Source: Isoetes taiwanensis (lineage: Eukaryota > Streptophyta > Lycopodiopsida > Isoetales > Isoetaceae). Taken from it: 64,000 bases of DNA. Positions 47,777 to 59,084 of the stretch are shown here, piece by piece; the first letter of the stretch is position 1, and each line of letters begins with the position of its first letter. The translations under genes were made by a program, and so were the position numbers. Below the pieces are notes generated by a model. That model was not told the DNA's origin. It did no database searches and was given only the letters and a program-made list of their open reading frames with translations. The stretch lies in contig JAJEKV010000134.1 in assembly GCA_021234155.1 (NCBI GenBank), forward strand, positions 1,609,328-1,673,327, in the 5' to 3' direction.

Positions 47777-49288
47777 ATGTATGGATCTGCTTATGACATT
47801 GAGGGAGGCCACATTCAGTCTAGGGCTCAGTCGGCGCCACCCACCCCTCGTGTCATGTCTCGTCCAAATTCCCCGCCTCAAGCGTGCAAACATTGCTCAC
47901 AGCCTCAGTCACCTCATCACTATCAGGAGCCCTATCAGGCTCAACCTTCTCAGCCTTACTTTCATACCCCCGAACATGCCTACATCCATCACTCTTCAGG
48001 CCATACGCCTCTGCCTTCACAACCATCATCTCCCCCGGGTGGGCAGGGATATCCACATGTCTCTTTTGCTCCTCCCCAGGACTTTCCCTTTCCTACATTT
48101 CCCACCGCTCTTCCTGTTTACAACCTTACGGACCTCAAAACAAATGATCAGGCACCTCCAGTACCTGCACCTCAGCAACCCCTTCATCAGGGTCTTTCAG
48201 GCACCATGCCACCTCCAACTCCACCTCAATATAATCCCTATCCAGTTCCTGTCCAGCCAAGCACTTTCACCTCTACCTTTCAGACCCTTAAGCTGACTTA
48301 TCCCACCTTTGGCAACACGAAAGGCAAACCCTTAGACCAAAGTGCTCAGGCCCACATGGAAGAATTTGAGGCTCTGGCTGTCCTGAATGGTCATGCGCAA
48401 CCTCAACTGAAATTCCACATCTTTTCCACCACACTGCGTGGCTCCCCTCATCAATGGCTCATGTCCAACAAAAGCCACTGGAAACAAGATTGGTCAGAAA
48501 TGAGAACTGCTTTTCTTTCTCACTATGGGACCACGGATGATGATCAGCTTCATCTCAAGCAACTCAATGACCTTCAACAAGAGCCCACGGAGTCTGCCAG
48601 GGATTTTGCAGATCGACTTCACATTCTGCTCAGCAAACTCAAGGAGTACCCCACACAGAGCCAGATCTTGGTCTGGTTTCTCCAAGGACTTCCTCCAGCT
48701 ATCCGACTCATGACTGAATACCTGCGCCCGAAGACTTTGGAACAGGCTATCGATCTTGTCAATCACTCAGTCAATGTTTCCTCCCGTGGCGTGGCTCTTC
48801 AGGAGCTCCCTTTCATTCCACCCGTCATGGTTCCACAGACTGCTGTTCAACCTCAACACGCCAATCCGCAGCGCAGTCAGATCTGGTGCCATATCTGCAA
48901 ATATCAAGGCCACTTGGCGAATGAGTGCAACTCCACCAATGGCCCGCCTCATTGTAAAAGATGCAACATGTGCAATCATGCCACGGAAGAGTGCACTCGC
49001 ACTCATCCTACACCTTTCCGCAACAAACTGGTTTATCAAGTGCAAACAACACCTCAGCAACATCAGCAACCACCACCGCAGGTGCAACCCAATCAACTCT
49101 ATCAGCCACAGGAGCAACAACGGGGACCCAACACACGTCCTCCTTTTGATCCTTCTAAAGCTCAGTGTTATCACTGTCAAGAGTGGGGTCATACCACCAC
49201 GACGTGTCCTCAACTTCCACAAGTTCAGGTGCAGCTTCCTGGCACCAATCAGACCACATCGGTCCGCCTCACGGCTTACCAACTCTAG
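47777..49288 (+). CDS. Ty3 gag polyprotein
   Basis: The 503-aa reading from MYGSAYDIEG is preferred; the ORF is open further upstream into the LTR. A Pro/Gln-rich N-terminal third is followed by the retrotransposon gag domain (LNGHAQPQLKFHIFSTTLRG..QWL, AFLSHYGTTDDDQLHLKQL, SARDFADRL, WFLQGLPPAI). Three CX2CX4HX4C zinc knuckles follow: CHICKYQGHLANEC, CKRCNMCNHATEEC and CYHCQEWGHTTTTC (about 48887-49206). It coats element RNA in virus-like particles. The frame is closed by a single TAG at 49286-49288 but stays open after it to 49876. It is unbroken and so the best-preserved gene of this element. Confidence 0.9.
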   Translation: MYGSAYDIEGGHIQSRAQSAPPTPRVMSRPNSPPQACKHCSQPQSPHHYQEPYQAQPSQPYFHTPEHAYIHHSSGHTPLPSQPSSPPGGQGYPHVSFAPPQDFPFPTFPTALPVYNLTDLKTNDQAPPVPAPQQPLHQGLSGTMPPPTPPQYNPYPVPVQPSTFTSTFQTLKLTYPTFGNTKGKPLDQSAQAHMEEFEALAVLNGHAQPQLKFHIFSTTLRGSPHQWLMSNKSHWKQDWSEMRTAFLSHYGTTDDDQLHLKQLNDLQQEPTESARDFADRLHILLSKLKEYPTQSQILVWFLQGLPPAIRLMTEYLRPKTLEQAIDLVNHSVNVSSRGVALQELPFIPPVMVPQTAVQPQHANPQRSQIWCHICKYQGHLANECNSTNGPPHCKRCNMCNHATEECTRTHPTPFRNKLVYQVQTTPQQHQQPPPQVQPNQLYQPQEQQRGPNTRPPFDPSKAQCYHCQEWGHTTTTCPQLPQVQVQLPGTNQTTSVRLTAYQL

Positions 49289-50870
49289 ATTGCCAATGGC
49301 AAACAAGGCCCGCGTCCTGTTCTTCGGAAGCCACCTCGCGCGCCTCAGCCATCACGCTATCAACCAGCTCCTGCCAATCAACCTCAGATGGATCAACAAG
49401 CCCAGGAAGAAATTTTTCAGGCTCTTAATCCTCCCGTCCAGCCGTCCAATTGGGTTGGTTTGGTTTCACGTCAGACCAGGGCGTCACGTCCCTTAACCAT
49501 TATTCCTAATGGCACGCAACCTGCCTTTGCAGTCGACACCATTCCTCATGAAGAGGAAAAAAAGGTTCACTTTGCACCTGACTTGGCGAAACTCATGCCG
49601 CATGTCATGCCTAAAGTTAAGCCAAAGCATTACGAACCTCATGCAAGGCTGGCGAAGGCCGCCGCGTTGGCCAATGTTCATGCCACCACTAGAGCTCAAC
49701 AAAGACAAGAAGCACCTTCCACGTCTCAACCTCCACGCTCTCAGACATATCCAAATATAGCTGCCGAGGTTGACCTACTCAAAGAAGTTGCTGCTTCATT
49801 ACCACGCACTCCAGCAGACTGTGGATCCAAAGAGATCCTTTTTCTCATGTGCCTCTGGAACTCCAAGAGGAGCTAGCAAAAATCAAAATTCCCTTAAGTT
49901 TGGCAACCATTTTGAAACTCGTCACGCTCTCAAGGACCGGTTACCACTCCCCGATTTGTTTTGGTTGGGGCTGTTGCTACCTCTACACCCACGGTACATG
50001 CCACGGTGGGCAATCAACAAGTCAATCATGTTCAAATTGGCGGAGGTAGCCCATCAAATCTCATCACGGATAAACTCCGCAAAACAAATGGGCATCACAC
50101 AACTCTATCGTGCCCCATATGACATCAAATTGGCCAATGGCCATATCCACGACCTCAAGGCGTCCACGCCTCTTCTTCACATCAACATTGGTGATCTCCG
50201 ATTCCCCTTGGAATTTGGTGTTTGGAAGGCTGGAGAAGATCCGGTGATTATGAAATGTTGATCGGCGGACCTTTTCTCCGCCGGGCCAAGAGTATCCATT
50301 CTTTGGGCCACGGATCGGTTAGTCATCACAGATGGTCACCTCAATGCCACCATGGACTTGGAAACGGGCAAAATCATTTCCGTCGACAATGCTGAACCCT
50401 CTCTCCGACACCGATTCGAGGACGCCCGAGAATATTTATCATGTTCGGGCTCCACCGCGAAGTCGCCTCTGTCATCCTACCCGAATATCTTTGATCCTTG
50501 GGGAGAAATGACTCTTGATCGGGACCGGTATGGGCGCTTTGCTTGACCCTTACACCGCTCCTTGCAATCGAATCCAACGTGTTGATCACTTTTCGAATCT
50601 TTGAACCTCCCCGCAACTCCTCGTAGATGTACACGCCGCCATGAAGCAACCTCTGCTTGATGAAACTCAGCAACCTCTCTTTTTCACCACGCAGCGTGCC
50701 ACGCCTCCTGTTATGCTTCAACCTCCTGCTCATATTGTCCAGGACACGGAAGTTATCCCCCATATTCAGACTCCTGAAGTCGAGATTGTGGACGTGGGCA
50801 ACAATCAGCCTGTCCGCATAACTGCAAATCTTCCGAGGTTTCCTCCGTTTTTTTGCTCGATATGCAGGGT
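49289..50870 (+). pseudogene. Ty3 gag-pol linker and protease remnant
   Basis: After the gag TAG, the same frame continues to 49876 (AQEEIFQALNPPVQPSNW). Then, across frames, PLELQEELAKIKIPLSLATI, QIGGGSPSNL, LYRAPYDIKLANGH, DLRFPLEF and a GGPFLRR-like end outline a Ty3-type aspartic protease (about 49845-50290). The expected DGGS active site reads GGGS. A further open block (50641-50870) ends VGNNQPVRITANLPRF, the usual lead-in to RT. RT itself is missing here and found at 42.8 kb on the minus strand. Confidence 0.7.
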
Positions 50871-51675
50871 CCACATGTTGAGGTTCGTACTCACGGTTGC
50901 TGGCGGTCCTCGTCCTCTCGCGCTCGCTACGTGGTGTGCGACTCTACTCAACATCTCCCTGTTTCTCGTTCCATCTTTATGTCTATGCATTTCTACATTC
51001 CTATGCGTAAGTTTTTCCTCTTTGCCTTATTATCTCAGTTACTTGTTATTCTTCCTTCTTATTTGTCGTTATTGTTTATTCTTTTTGGGGATCCATTGAT
51101 GAAGGGTTCCAGGTTCGGCAGGAATAATGGCCACATTCACGGACTTCGGTCCGTAATCTGCATTCATATCATATTATGTGCATTGTACGCATTAACGTGG
51201 TTTGTTTTTTCATCGCCTTGTTGCCGTTCTTGTTGGCATGCCGGGGCGCTTCCTTCGGTTCATCATTGTGGCGGCATCCTTTTCTTGGTTTGTTCTCTAA
51301 TGTCCTTTTCTTTTTCAGGTCCTTGAGCTGATGCCGTCCATAGCAGGCGCTTTCGGTTCTTCTTCTTCAACTTCGCTTTTTTCTCCACGGCTCGCTCGCG
51401 CTGCTGGTTCTCGTCGTCAACACGAAGCTTCCCTCTCGCTTGAACCCGACTCTTCGGACCCTGGTTCCTTTTTTCCCCTTGCCACTCCAAATGAGACCAA
51501 CTTGCCCGTGCTCATACGATTTCTTTAGCTCGCTTGCCTTCGTTCGCTTGCCCCGTCACTATCTTTCAGCGCCTCTGGTGGCCCTCTTTTTCGCTCCTCT
51601 CCTTCCTCTCTACGTCCTTTATCCTATCCGATTGTTTGGGGGTGGTGGCTTATAGTTAAGGAAGTCCTTTGGTAG
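50871..51675. other. CT-rich spacer next to inversion breakpoint
   Basis: No gene recognised. The base composition resembles a retroelement leader or LTR. Contains CACATTCACGGACTTCGGTCCG (imperfect palindrome) and runs into the 40-bp repeat at 51676. Confidence 0.4.
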
Positions 51676-53000
51676 TCGGCCGGTTTTGTGTCTCTCGCGA
51701 GTCCCTTCCCAGAATCCCATCGATCCGAGCCATCGGATCGCCATTCTGGGAAGGGACGAGCGCCTATATTAGGCCATCTCTGTCTTTGGCCCAGTTATCG
51801 GTGTCTTCTCACAGCAGCCCTTCTTCTCCTCTCGTGGCTTCCCTCCCTTCCCGCCCTGCTGCGTCGGCGCATGAGTCTTTTTCATTTGTATTTTTTCAGG
51901 CACTCTTTGTTGTTCTCCACCTGTGGGTGTTGCTATTCTCATGTTTTATTTCCTGCCACTATATAAGGCGCTTTGTCCTTCAGCACCGGTTATCGGCGTC
52001 TTCTCACAGCAGCTTCCTTCCTTCTACGAGTTTCCCCCCTTCCCGCCCTGCTCGGTGGGGACGCGTTTGTTTCATATTGTTCACTTTGCATTTACTAGAA
52101 TAATGTTTTTTGCATCATTATCATGTCATTTTTCATATGTTATTTTCCACCCGTTGGGTGATGCTTTCTCCACTTTTCAGGTGATGCTATCTCCACCTGG
52201 AAGTGATGCTGTTTATTTCCACCTTGAGGGTGATGCTATTTATTTCCACCGTGAGGGTGATGCTATTTATTTCCACCTTGAGGGTGATGCTATTTTTTCC
52301 ACCCTGAGGGGGATGCTATTTACTTCCACCTTGAGGGTGACGCATAATTATCACCCGCTGGGGGATGCTTTCCCACCTTCTGGGTGCTGCTTTTTATGTT
52401 CTAATTTGCTCTTCTTTGCAGGGTTTGATTGTGCGGCTTGCCTTGTCCATGCCATGCATGTTAGTTTTCTGACCATTTACGGGTATTTTTAGGGTTCTGT
52501 TGAGTTGCTGCAGGTTTTCTGCGGTCGTTTGGGGTCTTGCTTTTTTGGCTTCGCCATCGACATGTCTCCTTCGTTTTTCCGGCTTCTACCATCTTATGGG
52601 GTCGTGCTAGATTTGTGTTCGCCATCACACCACCTTTTTCGGCTCTCCAGGCAACACATTCGGGCTTCTGCCGTCTTCTGGAGTCCTGCTATTTTTGGGT
52701 TCGCCGTCAATCCATCTTCTTCGGTTTTCTAGGCATCACATTCAAGGTTGTTGGCGACCGTTTCTCATTAGGGTTTTCCTCGAAAACCCGAAAGGGCGGG
52801 GTTTTTCATCCCGGTGAGAAGTTGTCGCCATTACCCTTCTATATTGCCTGTGCACATTTCTTTTTATGGGGTAGTCCGATATTGTTCCTATGGTCGGCTA
52901 CCCCTCTCTATTCTTCAAGTCATTGTATACTGCTGCTGTGATGAATGACAAGCCTATCTATCGGCCGGTTTTGTGTCTCTCGCGAGTCCCTTCCCAGAAT
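51676..53000 (+). repeat. LTR-like segment at right inversion breakpoint, with 40-bp direct repeats
   Basis: A 40-bp direct repeat starting TCGGCCGGTTTTGTG lies at 51676-51715 and 52961-53000, 1285 bp apart. Between them, 51716-51843 is the inverted partner of 42993-43119. The segment has a TATA-like CTATATTAGG and is CT-rich. Its far end abuts the copia RT continuation at 53001, and the near-terminal CCCTTCCCAGAAT is the reverse complement of ATTCTGGGAAGGG near its start. It is probably an LTR or small element inserted into copia; its identity is unresolved. Confidence 0.6.
52157..52390 (+). repeat. 27-bp minisatellite
   Basis: About eight to nine tandem units, around GTGATGCTATTTATTTCCACC plus TTGAGG. 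The central four are near identical and the flanking ones degenerate. Because 27 is divisible by three, an ORF (51923-52492) reads through it as nine-residue repeats (GDAIYFHLE); there is no sign that it is a real protein. Confidence 0.85.
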
Positions 53001-53810
53001 AATGCATGCATGACTTCTTGCAAGAATTTGTTGAAAGCAAGATTCCATATGTCAAATCTTGGAGAGCTCAAACAATTCGTAGGAATTGAAGTAGAAAGAA
53101 TTTTTTTGTTGGTTGAAGCAAAGTAGACATATAGATAACGTATTAAGGAGATTTAGATTGGAAGATGCCAAAGGAGTCAAAACTCCAGTAGTGCTAGGAC
53201 ACAGGTTAATTGCTGATGATCATATGGCAGAAAAAAGGTTAAGATGGAGCATATCTCTTATAGAGCTATGGTTATCTACTATATTTGGCAAATAACACTT
53301 GATCAGATATAGCATACTTTGTTAATGTTTTGAGCAGAAGAAATCGTCATCCCAGTAAAGAACATTGGATAGCATGGAAGAGGGTACTGAGATATTTGAA
53401 AAGCACAAAACAGCATGGTATAACATTTAACTCTACGGACTTGAAGCTTAAAGCTTTTATCAATGCAGACTGGGGTGGTGACAAGTTCAATGAAATCTAC
53501 CTCTGGATATGTGATTTATCTAGGAGGTGGAGCTACTGCACGGAGATGCAAGAAACAAGAAGCTATTGCCATGTTTTCTATAGGAGCAGAGTATTCTGCA
53601 GCATCTTTAGTGGCCAAAGAAATGGTGTGGTTGAGAAGGCTGCTAAATGAATTGGACTTTATACAGTTGCATAGTTATAGTTAAAATCATATTGACCACA
53701 AAAGGACAAAGCATATTGAATTAAACATTCACTTCATAAGAAATTTAGCTGCTAACGGATATGTTCAAATGAAGTATATAAATATTGCTGAGCAAGTTGG
53801 AACAGTATGA
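53001..53810 (+). mobile_element. Ty1/copia element, 3' part: RT end and RNase H
   Basis: Continues directly from the YVDD block cut at 43120. KNLLKARFHMSNLGELKQFV, then HIDNVLRRFRLEDAKGVKTP, HPSKEHWIAWKRVLRYLKST, ADWGGD, STSGYVIYLGGGA, KQEAIAMFSIGAEYSAAS, and near the end HIELNIHFIRNLAANGYVQM. These are the RT C-terminus and RNase H of a Ty1/copia pol. Stops and frame changes throughout. No 3' LTR recognised downstream. Confidence 0.88.
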
Positions 53811-54070
53811 ATATATAGAAGTATGTGATGAAGGAGGAACGTTAGAATCATAGTTGGAAGGGTCATCATATATTAAGTTTGTTGTGAACATCATAACATG
53901 ATCTCTCTAGAGTGATTTCAGCTGTGTATAGCACAAAAGCATAGATCCAGTGAAATTCAATTGTTGGCAATAGCTAAGTGATATAGAGCTTGAAAAATAG
54001 TACAACTTATACCATAGGTAAATTGATGGGGTAAATCGAAGCCAATGGCTGAAGGCCTGAATATGTCATA

Positions 54071-54071
54071 A

Positions 54072-54157
<86 letters not shown>
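54071..54157. repeat. (ATT)n microsatellite
   Basis: 87 bases of uninterrupted ATT, 29 units. Confidence 0.98.
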
Positions 54158-54158
<1 letters not shown>

Positions 54159-55690
54159 TCAATAGTCATTATATCTTCATGTGAATGTGGGATATTATTT
54201 CTATTATAAAGGAAGATAGATATTAAGGCAAAAAATGTGAAGGCAAAACCATTTGAAAAAGACCGAGTGTATATGGCTAAAACTGACTGCTAAACTGCCG
54301 GTTTAATATCTGTATGTAAGCACTGATTGTTTTAGAACAAATGTGACTTCCAGATTGATTGATTTAAGGAGGAACAAAGCTCGAATTTTCACATGTGAAT
54401 AACGGTCAATGATGCTATAGTAATATAGTCAATTCTCAATTGCTACGGTGTTTTCAGAAGGTTGTCAATATTCGACGAAAAAACCGTGGCAGCAATAAGA
54501 GTGCTGACAAGCTGTATAAATATACATATATACGTGATCAAGTATTTTCGGCTCATCAAGTGGTTGATTGGGGGCATGTTTCAGCCCTCAGATCCATTAT
54601 CTTCTGAATGTATGCTCTTAGTAATCGCACTGAAGTCGTGCTCAGTATCATGTGTAGCGGCTCATCGGGCCTGATCAAGAGAGTGTAACATGCCCGGATC
54701 TGAACATATGTCAGGCAGCTCTGAAAAGTGTGACACTCATCCTCAATGGCTCCTATCCCAATCCACCTATCTAGCTCAATCTAGAGATGGCGGGCACCTG
54801 TGCGAATGGAGGCGATGAGCCTGCGTTTTTTCATGGGCAGATGTGAATGCAGGTAGCATTGTAGGCCGCGATCTAGCGTGGCATTTATGTATTGCTTGTA
54901 ATGTGTTGTTTTGACCTGCTCCAAGGCCCTGGAGTCCCAAAGCTTGCCAAGGAAACAAGTGTCAAATGCCTCAGGCTATAGCGATCGGCCTCTGTGTCTA
55001 CCTTACATGCGCATGTGCTCCTGCATATTTCATCTGGCTAGCTATTGAGCTCTCTTGTCTTTCCAACAGGCCTTAAGCTGATGCGGTCCCATTGCCACAG
55101 TATAAGCTAGATTCGGGGGATGGGAGGTTTTTTAATTCGGGCAATAATATGTCTATTGCGCTCTTGTATTGAGTCCCATAGGCCCATTAGTCTCCGTGGA
55201 CGATAAAAACATTCGATTCAATTCAATTCTGATCAATCATGAAATGTCGTTGAGGACAAAAGACGATAAAACTATTTGAACGATGGTCTCGTTGTATACC
55301 TGGCTCTTGAGATGGTCGTTTGAACAAGCACCTATGTTGCAAGCTTCGTAGAGATCTTCTTAGTTGATCTTCTTTTATTGCTATTTCTTCTTGCTATAAT
55401 GAAATACACTACTCAAGCTAGATCCGAATGAGGATTTGATTCAAGTAAAGAAGCAGTATCAACTCAATAATAGTTCTAAGACTCATGATCAAATTGAACC
55501 AATTGAACTGGATCTAGCAAGGTGGATCCTAGGGATAAATTAGAGTTTATAGTGAAAGTCTGGGAATATGAGATTTTAATATTCTTGCTTCACGTTTTTG
55601 CATAATTCAGATTTTTATTTCGGCATTTGGAATTTCATGTCAGAAATTTTGATTATCTTTATTCTTGACTGTATTCTAGTTTCTCAAAAA
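54158..55690. other. Non-genic stretch, no gene recognised
   Basis: No protein or RNA gene recognised. The first part may hold the unrecognised 3' end of the copia element. Confidence 0.4.
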
Positions 55691-55692
55691 TT

Positions 55693-56830
55693 ATGACAAG
55701 GGCTTCAAATCATTCAAAGGCCTTTGTCCCTCCAAGCCGTGAGAAGGAATTTCAGCCAAGGAAAGCAAAGAAAATAATCGAATAAGTATCTGCCCCTGTA
55801 ATTCAAGCACTTGCATCTCAAAATGAGGCAAAGAGAATAAGAAGCAGATCAGATTCTACAACAATTTATGCTAGAAGGCCAAACTTGAAGCATGGCCAGT
55901 AAGTCAAAATTCTGTTTCATTTGGAAATTCTCAAGCGCTGATGATTATGGATCTAAATTCTACCATTGTGGTGCCAAAATCTAAGCGAAAATTCCACTAG
56001 AATGGTCAAATAATGCCATCAATGCGTTATTAAGCCATATTATGGAATTCAAGGCCCATAAACAATGGACATATCAATCTTTCCAATTCACAATGGAAGG
56101 AAATTTTAAAAAGATTGGTATCCACAGTGTCAGGCTGATCAAATTGAGGGCGTTGAAGAACAAACGGGAGAAGCTTTAGGCTCAATTCAAGGACAAGAAA
56201 TACGCTGAAGATAGAATTGGAACATAGCTTTTTAGTTGGCAGTGGTATGAGAGAATAGGAGTGAAAACATGTTGCACAAATCACACAGATCTTCCCGGAG
56301 TTGGAGATGATGATGGTGCATTTAGGGAAGAAGCTTTTTATGCTGCAAAGATGCACTCATCATACTAAGATACATTTATGATAAATTCATACTATGAGAC
56401 ATTTGACACTAATTTTGCATTTAAGGAAGAACATTTTGAAATTTAAAACATTCAACCTCCAGCAAACAACACTGAAACTCCTACAAACACAACCACCTCA
56501 AACTCCTTCAAGTCCAAACACTCAAGGTGGAAATTCAAATAGCACTCCAACATCTATTAGATCAGCAGCTTGTATGCAGCCTGGAGTTGCTGATAAGCCG
56601 ATCTCAAAGAAGAGATCTAAATTGGCTATTGATGAGGATATAACATCATGAATTAGTGAAATGGCATCAGTTTTGGGGAAGCTGAAGACAAGAAATTAAA
56701 ATTCATGAAAGATGAGTCTATGAGAAAAATTGAGCTGGTGAGATTGTCTCATAGTCTAAAAATTGCAGAATTCATGGCTATCATGACTCAAAAGTATTTG
56801 CAAAATGACCAAAGAAATACTTCTTGAGAT
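55693..56830 (+). pseudogene. Myb/SANT-like (trihelix) DNA-binding protein, decayed
   Basis: Starts MTRASNHSKAFVPPSR. After a stop near 55780, a domain at about 56000-56260 reads EWSNNAINALLSHIMEFKAH, then FKKIGIHSVRLIKLRALKNK and LFSWQWYERI, with stops between. This pattern fits the Myb/SANT-like DNA-binding domain that PIF/Harbinger elements carry as a second gene. A Harbinger transposase end lies 2 kb downstream on the other strand, which supports a shared origin. Confidence 0.5.
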
Positions 56831-58666
56831 TGCAAAACTTTGTGCAACATAAACATGAAAATTGAAGGTACATTTTATATCCTTGGCAATGGTTTCTTTT
56901 TTTTGTCTTATATTGTCACATGATGTAATATATATGTCATGCACATCCCATTGGAATAAGAAATATTCTTTAGGATAGTGAATTTGGCAGATGTTGTAGT
57001 TTGACACCACAGTCTTCCAATAACTTCAAGACCAATTATAAGGCAGATTTTAGTCATGTGGATAGGAATAGTTTACTTGCCCTTCTTTATGCCTATAGAT
57101 TTTAAGCCCATGACATGCAATTATAGAATTTGTCTCACGATTTCATCCCCTCGCAATTCTATACCATTGGATAGCACCTTCACATAAATATTGTCTCTGA
57201 TAGTTGCCCCAGCATTAACTCATTAAGTTAGCTGTTGAAGATATGGCAAGACTGAAAATTTTGGTTAGAAGGCGCTAACTTCTCTAACTGCTTCAAATGA
57301 TACAGATATGTCAAAAGCTAGCATGAATTCTTCCTGCACTGTTGAGCAGAACGAGGTTTATGCACTAACTCGTATAAAAGTACATAATTCCATCGCTACA
57401 TGGCTTTGGTGCAGTATATGGATATGTGAAGCATTATAATCGAGGATCAGTTGTTTGCCTAGACTATGCAAACTCTTGTTCGACAGAAAGTGCATGTGGA
57501 GTTTACCTTTGTAAAGATATCTAGTCATTGGGTGCTGATGCAGATTCAAACTCCAGATACCAGCTGTGTAGTATGCTGAGTCGCCCTCTTCTAGTTTTTC
57601 TAGTTTGTCTTAGCTCTTTTTTGTTTTCCAGTTAACATTTTTTTGTTTTTTGTACCACAACCTCATGTTGACAGATAAACCCTTGTGAGTCCAACCTTTT
57701 TTATAAAAAATAGCATTTTTGCTGATGTAAATTATTTTGCAGCTAAGAATATTACTTCTCTTTGCTAAATATTGTACCTGTTTTCTTGTTACTAACAAAG
57801 TTTGCAACAGGGTTTGGAATTCTTGATTCTGATATGAGTTTTCAGGGAGCATGCAAGTGGTTGTTTAGTGGTTGTTTCACCTGTAGATCCTCTTATATTT
57901 TAACCATGCATGTTGTTTAGTTTTTAAGTTTAGGATCCTCATTTTCAAATTCGTGCATTCAAACAAAAGCACTACAATTGAGTGCTTTCGTGATTTGTAC
58001 AAGTAGTTCCGAATGAAAATATTCATGATTTAGTTCATATGACATTTGCAACCTTCATTTTTTCTCTTGATTTTATATGACTTTAATATGTACAAAGAAG
58101 TTCTATTCTATCTTGAATAAACTGCTTCACCATTGCAAACTGAGTTCAGTCTTTATATAAATTGTTTCACCTTTGCAACTATGAAGACGTAATAACAAAC
58201 AAACTAAGCAAGCATTTACTTATTTAAATAACAATCAGTGCTTGTCATGTAAATTAAAATTTAATAACAAACAAACCAAGTTTAGCATTCAAGGAGTTCA
58301 ATGCAAAGTAACTTCTGAAGTTACTTTTGAGATTATTTACATTTGAGATTACAAAGGTACTATGACAATTGAAATGAATACGCGATGGTTTAGAAACTTA
58401 TGCAATTCTTGAATAACCGTAAACTTGATATTTATTCATATTTTTACAAGATTGCATCTTCTTCAAATCTCATTTCTCCAAATTATGGAGCAAGACATGG
58501 TTGTTCTGATCTCCCTCTTTCTTCAGTTGCATGTTTATATCTTGAGTCTCATAAAATTCTATCTGTGAAAATCTGGAGTCATAGGCAGCAAATCCATGCC
58601 TTTTCTTTTAAAAATACAGTGTTTACATAATACACAAGCATCCACAATTTTATTGGCCTATGATGC
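56831..58666. other. Non-genic stretch, no gene recognised
   Basis: AT-rich; no coding family recognised. Could be the degraded interior of a Harbinger-type element. Confidence 0.4.
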
Positions 58667-58861
58667 TTAAACTGCCAGGTTCTTCGATATTCTCCACTTT
58701 TCCTTAACTATACCAAAACCATTTTCAATAAAAACCCTGCCTTTGCAGATTCTTTTGTTGAATCGATTCTTCCTGAAATCATGATTAGGAAAGACCTTTA
58801 GTAAGAAAGGTCTGCCAGGATATGTAGAATCACCTAGTAGTTGAGAAGGAATGTTCACAAT
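58667..58861 (-). pseudogene. PIF/Harbinger transposase, C-terminal fragment
   Basis: Minus strand LLGDSTYPGRPFLLKVFP and later GRVFIENGFGIVKEKWRI match the last part of the DDE_Tnp_4 domain: the Asp in LLGDS.YP and the catalytic Glu in VENAFG, here IENGFG. The upstream two thirds of the transposase are absent. Confidence 0.8.
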
Positions 58862-58894
58862 TACATCATCTTCAATTACATCATCCTCAATTAC

Positions 58895-58922
58895 TATTCT
58901 ATTCTATTCTATTCTATTCTAT
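58895..58922. repeat. (ATTCT)n microsatellite
   Basis: Five and a half tandem ATTCT units, preceded by an imperfect TTACATCATC repeat. Confidence 0.9.
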
Positions 58923-59084
58923 TATTTATCTTCTTCCTTTGTAATCTAACCACTGGTTCCTGCAAAATAGTTTTGGAAGCTAGCTTGTTATCGATACTAC
59001 TTTTTCTAAAATGTCTTGAATCATATACACTTTGACAAACAATTTCTTAACAAAATAGAATGTCTTTTATTCTTGCTGTAATAG

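Noticed and set aside
51923-52492. 189-codon ORF over the minisatellite as a real gene
   Set aside because: It is open because the repeat unit is 27 bp; the flanks are not protein-like.
54071-54157. CRISPR-like or functional repeat array
   Set aside because: Plain ATT microsatellite without spacers.
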